From positions 1-15,367 of the forward strand of contig CAIRSC010000007.1 of NCBI GenBank assembly GCA_903881205.1: a stretch of 15,367 bases of DNA, in the 5' to 3' direction. The position numbers and the translations under genes are program-made. The notes beneath the pieces were generated by a model, which saw only the letters and a program-made list of their open reading frames with translations, had not been told where the DNA came from and made no database searches. How positions within the stretch are numbered: the stretch's first letter is position 1; every line of letters starts with the position of its first letter. The DNA is from an uncultured bacterium. GTDB taxonomy: Bacteria > Patescibacteriota > Minisyncoccia > Phycocordibacterales > UBA2100. This document shows, one piece after another, positions 1-8,230 of the stretch.

Positions 1-2
1 CG

Positions 3-1388
3 GGCTACCTGAAGCTCGGCGCCATCGGCGGGATCGGCGCTGCACAGCTGCTCCAGGGACATCTTACGACGCCGGGCAATATCGCGGTCGTCTCTACTTC
101 GGGCGGCATGACCAATGAGCTCATTACGGCAGTGGCACACGCCGGCAAGCGCGTTTCATTCTCCCTGTGCATCGGCGGTGATCGTTTCCCGGTGACATCG
201 CTCAGCGATGTGCTTATGCTGGCAGAGATCGATGCGGATACTAAGGCAATCGTCTATTTCGGTGAGCTCGGAGGTGTCGACGAATACGAGATCGTTGAAC
301 TTTTGAATCAGAAGAAGCTCACCAAGCCGATTCTCTGCTATATCGCCGGTGTGATCGATGAGGCGTTCGACGAGCATATGCAGTTCGGGCACGCGAAGGC
401 CCTCGTGGCACATCAGGGGGAGAGCGCGCGCGAGAAACGCGATGCATTATCTGCGGCAGGGGCGCTCGCACCCGCAACGTTCCCGCAGTTCCTCGAAGCG
501 ATGAAGGAGATGCCGGCTCCGGCGCACAGTGATACCATGCTAGATATCAATAGTTATATGCAACGACGAGCCAGCATTCTCTCGACACGCAAGATCATCG
601 ACCTTGATGCGGTACCGGTCTTCGTGCGTGACGGGGCACTTGTAGCGCAACGGCAGAACGGATTCGCTGCGGCGACCTTGAAGGCGCTGATCGGCAAAGA
701 TGTTAGTGATGTGACAGCGGCATTCGTCGAGAATATTTTTGAACTGCTCATGGATCATGGCGGACTTGTTTCCGGAGCGGTGAATACGATGATCACTGCA
801 CGTGCAGGTAAGGACATGGTCTCATCGCTCGCCGCAGGGCTGCTCACGGTGGGTCCGCGATTCGGTGGTGCGGTCAATGAGGCGGCCCGCGCGTGGCACG
901 AAGGTATGATATCGGGCGAGTCCGCCAAAGAGTTTGTAGAAAAAAAGAATAAGGCAGGGCTGCTCCTTGCCGGTATCGGGCATCGCAAATATCGTGTCGG
1001 CATTCCTGATCCGCGCGTGGCGGCACTCGCCGAATTCGCGACACTGCTTTCCAAACATCCACACTACGATTTTGCACGCGAGATCGAGAGTGTTACGACC
1101 GGCAAGAACGGCAATTTAATTCTCAATGTCGACGGCATTATGGCGGCACTGCTGCTCGATGCGCTCGCCGAAAAAGAGGGGATGGACGATGCCGAGCTGC
1201 GAGCGCTCATTGATGCGGAATTCTTCAATGCACTTTTCATTATTCCCCGTTCCGTCGGATTCATTGCTCATTTCATCGAACAGAAGAAGAACGACGAGGG
1301 CCTGTTCCGTCTCCCCGACGAACTTTTGTTCGAACGCTCAGATGAAGAAGGCGCAGTAGCTGCACACGTGCGTGGTAATATTGTCTGA
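3..1388 (+). CDS. aclA: ATP-citrate lyase large subunit (AclA-like), 5'-truncated by the window edge
   Basis: The reading frame is open to the left edge, so the start is missing and 461 C-terminal residues are visible. The family splits citrate into acetyl-CoA and oxaloacetate using ATP and CoA. The first half matches the succinyl-CoA-synthetase-alpha-like part: a GNIAVVSTSGGMTNEL segment (about 87-134), then QFGHAKA, whose histidine (codon 390-392) fits the phosphorylated His of this family. The second half is citrate-synthase-like, with DHGGLVSG, ARAGKD, PRFGGAVNEAA, GIGHR and LNVDG. The His of GIGHR and the Asp of NVDG match citrate synthase catalytic residues, while the third citrate synthase histidine (GPLHG in the pig enzyme) is replaced at PRFGG, as in ATP-citrate lyases. 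Having both halves in one chain favours AclA over citrate synthase or a plain CoA ligase. A small-subunit gene (aclB-like) would be expected upstream. The stop abuts the next gene. Citrate as substrate is inferred. Confidence 0.85.
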   Translation, partial: GYLKLGAIGGIGAAQLLQGHLTTPGNIAVVSTSGGMTNELITAVAHAGKRVSFSLCIGGDRFPVTSLSDVLMLAEIDADTKAIVYFGELGGVDEYEIVELLNQKKLTKPILCYIAGVIDEAFDEHMQFGHAKALVAHQGESAREKRDALSAAGALAPATFPQFLEAMKEMPAPAHSDTMLDINSYMQRRASILSTRKIIDLDAVPVFVRDGALVAQRQNGFAAATLKALIGKDVSDVTAAFVENIFELLMDHGGLVSGAVNTMITARAGKDMVSSLAAGLLTVGPRFGGAVNEAARAWHEGMISGESAKEFVEKKNKAGLLLAGIGHRKYRVGIPDPRVAALAEFATLLSKHPHYDFAREIESVTTGKNGNLILNVDGIMAALLLDALAEKEGMDDAELRALIDAEFFNALFIIPRSVGFIAHFIEQKKNDEGLFRLPDELLFERSDEEGAVAAHVRGNIV

Positions 1389-3434
1389 ATGGACCCTTCG
1401 GATCATGAGAAGGAGAAAATAGAACGCCTGCGGCGCGCGATGTATTCGCGCTCACTCTCTGATCAGCTCAAGGACAAACCGCGCCACGCGCTGGATCTCA
1501 CGCGCGCGACCGTGGGTGAAGACTGGGTGCAGCCGGAGCCGGCTGCATCGGGAATGACGGTCGCGCCGCGCATGATCGGCTACACGCGCAAAATATTATG
1601 GGGATTCCTCATCGCGTCGGTGGCTTTCTTCGTGTGTGCGCTGCTTTTCTTCGCCTACTATTTCACACTTGGTGCTGGCCATACCGGAGCTGCCTCATCA
1701 AATATTGATATTTCCATATCCGGTCCTCCCGAGATAGCCGGAGGAGAAACGACCAAGCTGCAGCTGGTCGTCACCAACCGCAACACCGTCCCGCTCGAGC
1801 TCGCCGAGCTCGTGATCACATATCCGCCCGGCACCCGTCCGCCGGGCACCGTATCGGATAATTCGCCGCTGGGATCTTGTTCCGGCGGACCTGAGGGGAC
1901 GAGCTCTCTCAATCTCTCGGTGCAGCGGATCTGTCTCGGTACGATCGAGCCGGGCGGCAAGCGGGCAGGCACCGTATCCGCCATTTTTGCCGGAGTGCAA
2001 GGAACGCATGCGAATGTGAAAGTTGAGCTTCAGTATCATATTGCAGGATCCAACGCGATCTTTGTCGCCGATTCCGGGTACGACGTCGCATTCGGATCGT
2101 CCTCGGTCACGGTAGCCATCGACGGCAATACCGAGACCGTCTCGGGACAGCCGGTAGCGTTCACGATCGACATCGGCTCCAACGCGACCGCCCCTATCAA
2201 AGATATGCTCGCGCACGTCGATTACCCGTTCGGCTTTGTCTTCACGAGCTCCGAGCCAGCTCCCGTGGGCGATGCGCTCTGGAGCGTAGGGGACCTGTCG
2301 CCCGGGCAGCACAAGACCATCGCGATCCGGGGGACGCTGACCGGAGAAGCAGGAGACAATCGAGTGTTCCACATCACGACCGGTACGCGTGCTTCGAGCA
2401 CAGCCGCCGCGATCACGACACCGCTCTCGACCAACACCTATTCGCTCGCCATATCGCAGCCGTTTTTGGGACTCGCGATATCAGTCAACAAAGACACCAC
2501 CGGGAGCTCCGTCGTCTCTCCGGGAGATACTGTTGCGATCTCGCTCTCGTATCAGAACAATCTTCCGACTGTGATCACCGACGCGATCATCGTGGCCCGC
2601 CTCTCAGGACTCACAATCGACGGCTCTACGGTAAGTACCGCCGACGGATTCTATCGTTCGACCGATAATACGGTGCTCTGGGATAAAACAACGACCAATG
2701 GCGTCTTGGGCAGTCTCGCGCCGGGCACGAAAGGCACCGTGTCGTTCACATTTAAGGTGCCTTCGTCGGCTGCGCTCAAAAATATTTCAGATCCGCATCT
2801 TGATATCAGCGTGAACGCCGCCGGCAAGCGGCTCTCGGACACCGGTGTGCCGCAAAACCTTCAATCGGTCGTGCAGCAGCGTCTTAAGCTCGCCACCGAT
2901 CTTGAGCTCAATGCGCAGGCCCTTTACTATGCCAACCCGTTCGTATCGTCGGGTCCGATACCGCCGACCGCCGGTACCGAAACGACGTACGCACTCGTGC
3001 TGACGATCACGAACACGACCAATGCACTCACGAGCGGACACGTCACGGCAACACTACCGCCGTATGTGCGCTGGATTGGATCGCATGCACCGTCGACCGA
3101 GAATCTTACGTTCAACCAGGCCGACGGCACATTCATATGGAACGTGGGGGACATCGCACCCGGCGTTGGCACCAACGGCATTCCGCCTCGCCAGATGGCG
3201 ATCTCGATCGGATTCACGCCGTCCACGAGTCAGATCGGCGAACAGCCGGTGCTCGTGAAGAACATCGTTCTAAGCGCCACCGATGGCGCCACAGGCATCA
3301 TCGAGACCAAGAAGACCACCTCAGACGTCACCACCAACCTCGCACAGGTCGCCAAATCATCACCCGACGCACTCGTGGGTACCGATCCGGGCTTCACACC
3401 GGATAAGGCAACGGTCGTACCCGCCGCTCGGTAG
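1389..3434 (+). CDS. Single-pass surface protein with DUF11/Ig-like modules, function unknown
   Basis: This 681-residue protein has no recognised function. Residues 1-68 are charged and probably cytoplasmic (a basic stretch around ERLRRAMYSRSLSDQLKDK). Residues about 70-94 form one strong membrane helix, and the rest should lie outside. The exterior reads as three or four beta-sandwich modules (about 105-235, 240-360, 365-505, 510-650). They share DUF11-like features: IDIG/VTITNTT strands, P-P-G or L-P-P-Y turns, W-x-V-G-D-(I/L)-x-P-G, and Thr/Ser-rich linkers. The WSVGDLSPG and WNVGDIAPG copies show internal repetition. The tail is Pro/Ala-rich, with no sortase motif or second membrane helix seen. 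The start codon directly follows the aclA stop (TGAATG), so the two are probably translated together. It could be a cell-surface or attachment scaffold. That role is inference, but the topology is well supported. Confidence 0.8.
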   Translation: MDPSDHEKEKIERLRRAMYSRSLSDQLKDKPRHALDLTRATVGEDWVQPEPAASGMTVAPRMIGYTRKILWGFLIASVAFFVCALLFFAYYFTLGAGHTGAASSNIDISISGPPEIAGGETTKLQLVVTNRNTVPLELAELVITYPPGTRPPGTVSDNSPLGSCSGGPEGTSSLNLSVQRICLGTIEPGGKRAGTVSAIFAGVQGTHANVKVELQYHIAGSNAIFVADSGYDVAFGSSSVTVAIDGNTETVSGQPVAFTIDIGSNATAPIKDMLAHVDYPFGFVFTSSEPAPVGDALWSVGDLSPGQHKTIAIRGTLTGEAGDNRVFHITTGTRASSTAAAITTPLSTNTYSLAISQPFLGLAISVNKDTTGSSVVSPGDTVAISLSYQNNLPTVITDAIIVARLSGLTIDGSTVSTADGFYRSTDNTVLWDKTTTNGVLGSLAPGTKGTVSFTFKVPSSAALKNISDPHLDISVNAAGKRLSDTGVPQNLQSVVQQRLKLATDLELNAQALYYANPFVSSGPIPPTAGTETTYALVLTITNTTNALTSGHVTATLPPYVRWIGSHAPSTENLTFNQADGTFIWNVGDIAPGVGTNGIPPRQMAISIGFTPSTSQIGEQPVLVKNIVLSATDGATGIIETKKTTSDVTTNLAQVAKSSPDALVGTDPGFTPDKATVVPAAR

Positions 3435-3451
3435 AGCCAAAAAGGCACGCG

Positions 3452-3460
3452 TGGTACACT
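3452..3460 (+). promoter_or_regulatory. Extended -10 promoter of glyQS
   Basis: TGGTACACT fits an extended -10 box (TGnTAnnnT) and ends 6 nt before the glyQS ATG at 3467. With normal -10-to-start spacing the first transcribed base would fall at or beside the A of ATG, giving a leaderless mRNA. No good -35 is seen at 16-18 bp, which is common for extended -10 promoters. No Shine-Dalgarno sequence precedes the gene. Confidence 0.55.
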
Positions 3461-3466
3461 TCGGCC

Positions 3467-4780
3467 ATGTCTGAAACGACCATGGAAAAGATCATTTCAC
3501 TCTGCAAACGCAGAGGATTTGTCTATCAGGGTTCCGAAATATACGGAGGGCTTGCGGGCACGTGGGACTACGGACCGCTCGGAGTAGAGTTGAAAAATAA
3601 CGTAAAACAACTGTGGTGGAGAATGTTCGTTCAGGAGCGCGACGATATGTGCGGACTCGATGCTGCTATTCTCATGAATCCGCGCGCATGGGAAGCGTCA
3701 GGACATGTGAGCGGATTTTCTGACCCGCTCGTTGAGTGTAAAAAGTGCAAGCGTCGCTTTCGTGCCGACCAAGTAGGTGATACGTGCCCTGAATGTGGCG
3801 GACAATTCGGAGAATTGCGTCAGTTTAATATGATGTTCAAGACGCAGATCGGTGCTACGGAGGATGCTGAATCCGTTTCCTACTTGCGTCCTGAGACTGC
3901 CGGAGGCATTTTCGTGAATTTCAAGAATGTCGTCGATTCGTTCCATCCGAAGCTGCCGTTCGGTATCGCCCAGATCGGCAAGGCGTTTCGCAATGAGATC
4001 GCGCCGCGTGATTTCGTTTTCCGTTCGCGCGAGTTCGAGCAGATGGAGATCGAGTATTTTGTCCGACCTAACAATTGGGCAGAAGCGTTCGAAGATTGGC
4101 GCCTCGAAGTGCATCGATGGCTTGCCGCGGTGGGTATCGATGCCGCAAAGACGACCGAGCTCGAAGTTGCCGACGGCGACCGTGCGCATTATTCCAAGCG
4201 CACCATCGATTTCGAATTTGAATTCCCGTTTGGGCACAAAGAGCTTTACGGGCTCGCATATCGCACTGACTTCGACCTTTCCGCGCATGCCGGGGCGTCT
4301 GGGGCTGACCTGTCGTTCCTCGATGATTCAGTTGAAGGCGGTGGGGCACGCTTCACACCTCACGTGATCGAGCCATCGTTCGGTGTCGATCGTACTATCC
4401 TCGCGATCCTCGCCTCGGTGTACACCGAAGATCAGCTCGGCGGGGAAGTGCGCACGTATCTCAAATTCAACAAGGCGGTCGCACCTATCAAAGCCGCGGT
4501 ATTTCCACTGCTCAAGAACAAGCCCGAGCTCGTGGCAAAGGCGCGCGAGGTATACACGATGCTTAAGAAGCAGATCCCGCAGATCATGTGGGACGACAAC
4601 GGCAACATCGGCAAGCGCTACCGCCGCCAAGACGAGATCGGCACCCCGGTGTGCATCACCATCGATTTCGACACGCTCGGAGAAAATCCGAAACTCCTCG
4701 ATACCGTGACCGTGCGTGATCGCGACACGGGAGAGCAACGCCGCGTGCCCATCAGCGAGCTGGTATCCATCGTTTGCTAG
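3467..4780 (+). CDS. glyQS: Glycine--tRNA ligase (homodimeric class II type)
   Basis: This enzyme charges tRNA-Gly with glycine in the cytoplasm. It is the single-chain alpha2 type, not the two-subunit glyQ/glyS form. The N-terminus (KRRGFVYQGSEIYGGLAGTWDYGPLG) is characteristic of the family. A four-cysteine zinc-ribbon-like insertion follows (C91, C94, C107, C110). Class II motif 2 is FRNE at about 174-177 with the downstream SREFEQMEIEYF, and motif 3 is EPSFGVDR at 302-309. The anticodon-binding domain starts near residue 340 (APIKAAVFPLL) and ends with the usual TVRDRDTGEQ region. At 437 residues it is slightly shorter than typical bacterial members. The chosen ATG gives MSETTMEKIISLCKRRG and sits 6 nt after a -10 box. 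A second Met at residue 6 is a less likely start. Confidence 0.96.
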   Translation: MSETTMEKIISLCKRRGFVYQGSEIYGGLAGTWDYGPLGVELKNNVKQLWWRMFVQERDDMCGLDAAILMNPRAWEASGHVSGFSDPLVECKKCKRRFRADQVGDTCPECGGQFGELRQFNMMFKTQIGATEDAESVSYLRPETAGGIFVNFKNVVDSFHPKLPFGIAQIGKAFRNEIAPRDFVFRSREFEQMEIEYFVRPNNWAEAFEDWRLEVHRWLAAVGIDAAKTTELEVADGDRAHYSKRTIDFEFEFPFGHKELYGLAYRTDFDLSAHAGASGADLSFLDDSVEGGGARFTPHVIEPSFGVDRTILAILASVYTEDQLGGEVRTYLKFNKAVAPIKAAVFPLLKNKPELVAKAREVYTMLKKQIPQIMWDDNGNIGKRYRRQDEIGTPVCITIDFDTLGENPKLLDTVTVRDRDTGEQRRVPISELVSIVC

Positions 4781-4802
4781 TTTCTGCCTCGCAGGCGCGG
4801 TG

Positions 4803-4811
4803 TGCTACGAT
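4803..4811 (+). promoter_or_regulatory. Extended -10 promoter of the AI-2E permease-metG-tatD operon
   Basis: TGCTACGAT (TG-n-TACGAT) ends 7 nt before the ATG at 4819. The layout matches the glyQS and ssb promoters and again predicts an mRNA with almost no leader. It also argues that 4819 is the true start, because a start upstream of this box would lie outside the transcript. Confidence 0.5.
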
Positions 4812-4818
4812 TCGATTC

Positions 4819-5883
4819 ATGCAGGATAAGCACATCAATATTTCCTTTACCTCCGGCACGGTCATAAAGACCATCATAATTCTGGTGGTTGCCGCGCTCC
4901 TGTATCAACTCAGAAGTCTTGCACTCATCGTGCTTACCGCCATCGTGATCGCCTCGGCAGTGGAGCCGGGTGTGCGCGGCCTCACACGACGTGGCCTCCC
5001 GCGCGTGCTGGGAGTGCTCTGCGTCTATGCGCTGCTCTTCGGAGCATTTTTTGTCATTTTCTACTTTTTCCTGCCGTCGGTCCTTGAAGATTTTGCAACG
5101 TTCGCCGCAAATATCCCCAAGTATCTTGAGGCTTTGACCAGTAATGGCGCATTCGATACCTATACCAACATCCTCGGACTTCCATCGGCATCGAGTATTT
5201 CTTCGACCGACATTATGTCGAGCGTGCGCGACGCACTCAATCTCGGAGGCGTATTCGGCAATGCATTCTCGGCCGTCTCGCATATCTTCGGTGGGGTATT
5301 CTCCTTCATTCTCATCATCGTATTTTCCTTCTACTTCGCCGTGGTTGACACGGGCGTCGACGATTTCCTTCGTATTGTTACGCCGAAATCACATCAGGCA
5401 TACGTGGCCGACCTGTGGCTCCGTTCACAGCATAAGATCGGTCTGTGGATGCAGGGACAACTCCTGCTCGGGGTCATTATCGGCGTCTTGGTATTCCTCG
5501 GGCTCACGATTCTCGGTGTCCCGCATGCGCTCGTGCTCGCGGTCATCGCAGCGTGTTTTGAGATTATTCCCGTGTTCGGGCCGGTACTCTCTTCGATCCC
5601 GGCGATCATGATCGCGTTCGTCAGTGGTGGGGTGACACTCGGTCTGCTTACGATCGCGCTGTACGTGATCGCACAGCAGTTCGAAAATCATCTTATCTAT
5701 CCGCTCGTGGTCACTCGCGTGGTGGGCGTGCCGCCGCTCTTGGTGATTCTGGCGCTCATCGTGGGCGCAGAACTCGCCGGATTCCTCGGTATCATTCTGT
5801 CGGTCCCCGCCGCTGCGACACTACAGGAATTCGTGAAGGATTTGCAGGGAGGGAAGCTTCCGTGGCAAAGTGTCGATGTATGA
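4819..5883 (+). CDS. AI-2E family transporter (UPF0118/PerM-type membrane protein)
   Basis: This 354-residue membrane protein has the layout of the AI-2E/PerM family. N-terminal hydrophobic helices (TVIKTIIILVVAALLYQL and LALIVLTAIVIASAVEP) come first, then LGVLCVYALLFGAFFVIFYFF. A soluble middle segment follows (about residues 80-145, with FAANIPKYLEAL). The C-terminal helical half carries GVIIGVLVFLGLTILGVPHALVLAVIAACFEIIPVFGPVLSSIPA, including the family-typical EIIPVFGP, and ends in LSVPAAATLQEFV. Substrates vary within the family (AI-2 export, Na+/H+ exchange), so none is assigned. An in-frame TTG at 4774 would add 15 residues but lies inside glyQS and upstream of the -10 box, so it is rejected. 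The last codons overlap metG by 4 nt (ATGA). Confidence 0.88.
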   Translation: MQDKHINISFTSGTVIKTIIILVVAALLYQLRSLALIVLTAIVIASAVEPGVRGLTRRGLPRVLGVLCVYALLFGAFFVIFYFFLPSVLEDFATFAANIPKYLEALTSNGAFDTYTNILGLPSASSISSTDIMSSVRDALNLGGVFGNAFSAVSHIFGGVFSFILIIVFSFYFAVVDTGVDDFLRIVTPKSHQAYVADLWLRSQHKIGLWMQGQLLLGVIIGVLVFLGLTILGVPHALVLAVIAACFEIIPVFGPVLSSIPAIMIAFVSGGVTLGLLTIALYVIAQQFENHLIYPLVVTRVVGVPPLLVILALIVGAELAGFLGIILSVPAAATLQEFVKDLQGGKLPWQSVDV

Positions 5884-7307
5884 AGCCCCTGTACATAACA
5901 ACGACACTTCCGTACGTAAACTCTGATCCCCATATCGGATTTGCGCTTGAGATCGTGCAGGCCGACATTTTGGCCCGCTACCGCCGCCTCATGGGCGGCT
6001 CGGTATTCTTCAGTACCGGCACCGACGAGCATGGGCAGAAGATCGCCCAGAAGGCCGCTTCGGAAGGCCGCGAGGTCCAGGAATATGTCGACCACTATGC
6101 CGCCGAGTTCCGCAAACTTAAGGACGCGCTCAATCTGTCGTACGACGCATTCATTCGTACCACCGACGACGATCATGTGCGTGCCGCGCAGGAACTCTGG
6201 CGCATCTGTGCGGCCAAGGGCGATATCTATAAGAAGAAATACAAAGGTCTGTATTGCGTGGGCGACGAGGCGTTTATCAAAGAAGCAGATCTGGTGGGTG
6301 GCAAGTGCCCGAACCATCCGACCATGGATCCCATAGAGATCGAAGAAGAGAATTATTTCTTCATGCTGAGCACCTACCAAGACAGTATTTTGGAATATCT
6401 CAAGCGTCCTGGTGTCATCGTGCCCGAATGGCGCCGCGATGAGGCGATCAGGTTTGTCGAACAGGGGCTCGAAGATTTCAGTATTTCGCGCGAATCAAAG
6501 CGTATGAGTTGGGGTGTGGCGGTGCCCGGCGACGACTCGCAGGTCATGTACGTGTGGTTCGACGCGCTCACCAATTACATCTCGACCCTTGGATGGCCCG
6601 GTACGGAAGGGAATTTTAAAACATTCTGGACAGAGGGTGAGACGCTCCAGCTCGCCGGTAAAGACCAGGTGCGTTTCCAGTCGATCATGTGGCAGGGGAT
6701 GCTTATGTCGGCAGGGATCAAGGCGACCGATAAGGTGATCTATCACGGCTTCATTACATCCGGCGGGCAGAAAATGTCGAAATCGCTCGGCAATGTGATC
6801 GAGCCGTATGCGATCGTCGATGAATACGGTGCCGACGCGTTGCGCTACTTCCTCGCACGGCACGTGCACCCCTTTGAAGATAGCGACGTCACAATGGAAA
6901 AATTCAAAGAATCCTACAATGCCGATCTTGCCAACGGGCTCGGCAATGTGACGGCACGTATTATGAAGCTGGCTGAGACGCATCTTGAACAGCCCATCAC
7001 TCGTCCGGAAGTGGCTGCATTTCCCCAGGAATATACTGAAGCGCTCGAGAAGTATGAGTATAATCGTGCGCTCGAATTTGTCTGGGGCGAGATAGCGCGT
7101 CTTGATCAGAAGATCACCGCGACGCAGCCGTTTAAGCTCGTCAAGACCGATCTCGAACAGGGAAGAGTACTTATTGCCGAACTCGCGACCGAGCTTTACA
7201 AGATCGTGCGACTTCTTAATCCATTCATGCCCGAAACGAACGAAAAAATAAAAGCCGCGATTCTCGCCAACAAAAAACCCGAGAATCTCTTTCCACGAAA
7301 AGAGTAG
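5880..7307 (+). CDS. metG: Methionine--tRNA ligase
   Basis: This enzyme charges initiator and elongator tRNA-Met. The class I signatures are present: HIG in PYVNSDPHIGFALE (H18) and KMSKS at 298-302 (GGQKMSKSLGNVIEP). The catalytic stretch FSTGTDEHGQKI and the helical anticodon-binding domain (from about 345, with MKLAETH and NPFMPET) are also present. The zinc-knuckle positions read C126-x2-D129 and C143-x2-H146. Compared with the Thermus-like C-x2-C...C-x2-H pattern, one cysteine is Asp. At 475 residues it lacks the C-terminal EMAP/Trbp111-like tRNA-binding domain. The ATG at 5880 overlaps the previous stop (ATGA) and gives the family-typical MKPLYITT start. A GTG at 5862, 9 nt after a purine-rich GGGAGG, would add six residues (MAKCRC) and cannot be fully excluded. 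Confidence 0.96.
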   Translation: MKPLYITTTLPYVNSDPHIGFALEIVQADILARYRRLMGGSVFFSTGTDEHGQKIAQKAASEGREVQEYVDHYAAEFRKLKDALNLSYDAFIRTTDDDHVRAAQELWRICAAKGDIYKKKYKGLYCVGDEAFIKEADLVGGKCPNHPTMDPIEIEEENYFFMLSTYQDSILEYLKRPGVIVPEWRRDEAIRFVEQGLEDFSISRESKRMSWGVAVPGDDSQVMYVWFDALTNYISTLGWPGTEGNFKTFWTEGETLQLAGKDQVRFQSIMWQGMLMSAGIKATDKVIYHGFITSGGQKMSKSLGNVIEPYAIVDEYGADALRYFLARHVHPFEDSDVTMEKFKESYNADLANGLGNVTARIMKLAETHLEQPITRPEVAAFPQEYTEALEKYEYNRALEFVWGEIARLDQKITATQPFKLVKTDLEQGRVLIAELATELYKIVRLLNPFMPETNEKIKAAILANKKPENLFPRKE

Positions 7308-7309
7308 GC

Positions 7310-8125
7310 ATGAAATACTTTGACGCGCATACGCATACCAACTTTGTTGCATACGATGAGGACCGCGATGCGGTTATCAAGCGGTCGCTCGATGCGGGGG
7401 TGGGGATGAATGTGGTGGGTACTCAGCTTGATACTTCCAGGTCCGCTGTCGCTCTGGCAGAGCAGTACGATGGTGTGTACGCCACGATAGGACTGCATCC
7501 GGTGCATACGGCCAAGTCGTACCACGATACTAAGGAGCTCGGAGAGGGTGGGAAGGAGTTCACCTCGCGCGGCGAGGTATTCGATGCCGCTGCATACGAA
7601 GCGCTGGGGCAGAATCCGAAGGTCATCGCGATCGGTGAATGCGGGCTCGACTACTATCGCGTCGACGAAAGCACGAAAGACGTGCAGTCGAAAGCGTTTA
7701 TCGAACAGATCGACCTTGCCAATCGGCTCAATAAGCCGCTCATGCTCCACATACGCAATGCGTATGAGGATTCGATCGAGATATTGAAGGCGCACGCCAC
7801 GGTCCGCGGCGATGTGCACTTCTTCGCGGGGGATTGGGGCGTAGCAAAGAAGTTCCTCGATATGGGATTCACACTCTCGTTCACCGGAGTACTTACCTTT
7901 GCCCATGATTACGACGAGGTGGTCCGCAATACGCCGCTCGATATGCTGCTGAGCGAGACGGACGCCCCGTACATCACGCCGGTCCCGTTCCGCGGCCAGC
8001 GCAACGAGCCGGTGTACGTGACGAAGGTGGTGGAGGCCATCGCAGGTATCAAGGGCATAGCGGAGCCGGAAGTTGCGGCACATCTGCTTCGGAACGCCGA
8101 GCGCATCTTTGGTATCACGGCATAG
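7310..8125 (+). CDS. tatD: TatD family metal-dependent DNase
   Basis: This is a TIM-barrel metallohydrolase of the TatD family. Family members are 3'-5' exonucleases or deoxyribonucleases acting in DNA repair and turnover. The metal-binding set is complete by eye: H7 and H9 in FDAHTHTN, E110 in AIGECGLDYY, H147 in LMLHIRNA, H170 in VHFFAG and D218 in LSETDAPY. The length of 271 residues is normal, with a small acidic/glycine-rich insertion at about 72-92 after GLHPVH. It starts 2 nt after the metG stop and is surely cotranscribed. The metG-tatD pairing is common in bacteria. D-Tyr-tRNA or other hydrolase functions are not suggested. Confidence 0.93.
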   Translation: MKYFDAHTHTNFVAYDEDRDAVIKRSLDAGVGMNVVGTQLDTSRSAVALAEQYDGVYATIGLHPVHTAKSYHDTKELGEGGKEFTSRGEVFDAAAYEALGQNPKVIAIGECGLDYYRVDESTKDVQSKAFIEQIDLANRLNKPLMLHIRNAYEDSIEILKAHATVRGDVHFFAGDWGVAKKFLDMGFTLSFTGVLTFAHDYDEVVRNTPLDMLLSETDAPYITPVPFRGQRNEPVYVTKVVEAIAGIKGIAEPEVAAHLLRNAERIFGITA

Positions 8126-8168
8126 TACGGCCAGTGATTTCACCAACATCGCAGGCAGAGGTCAATAG

Positions 8169-8190
8169 AGCCCTATTTTGCAGGGCTTTT
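8169..8190 (+). terminator. Intrinsic terminator after tatD
   Basis: AGCCCT (8169-8174) pairs with AGGGCT (8182-8187) across a 7-nt loop and runs into TTTTCTT. The stem is short but uninterrupted. It lies about 44 nt after the tatD stop and directly before the predicted rpsF -35, so it should separate the two transcription units. Confidence 0.6.
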
Positions 8191-8191
8191 C

Positions 8192-8220
8192 TTGCAGGCA
8201 CTGAGCGCTCGTGGTAGAGT
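8192..8220 (+). promoter_or_regulatory. rpsF promoter
   Basis: TTGCAG (8192-8197) lies 17 bp before TAGAGT (8215-8220), which has an upstream TG (8212-8213) making an extended -10. The -10 ends 10 nt before the ATG at 8231, so the leader would be only a few nucleotides. That leaves no room for the S6:S18-binding leader RNA that many bacteria use to autoregulate this operon. Confidence 0.55.
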
Positions 8221-8230
8221 ACCCCGACAT

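Noticed and set aside
1698..2372. 224-codon minus-strand open frame inside the DUF11-like gene
   Set aside because: It is antisense to a coherent protein with clear repeated modules. The Arg/Gly-rich product fits a shadow frame in GC-rich DNA.
3435..3466. Search for a terminator between the DUF11-like gene and glyQS
   Set aside because: No stem followed by a T tract is present in the 32 nt, so readthrough into glyQS is possible.
3698..4288. 196-codon minus-strand open frame inside glyQS
   Set aside because: It is antisense to an unmistakable glycyl-tRNA synthetase with intact motifs, and no independent promoter or domain was seen.
5846..5864. GTG start for metG at 5862 behind a purine-rich GGGAGG
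   Set aside because: It is kept only as an alternative. The ATG at 5880 matches the family N-terminus and the ATGA stop-start overlap, and Shine-Dalgarno use is not evident in the other genes here.
7196..8149. 317-codon minus-strand open frame covering tatD and the metG end
   Set aside because: It is antisense to tatD, whose metal ligands are complete. The product has no recognisable family and is rich in Arg/His/Cys.
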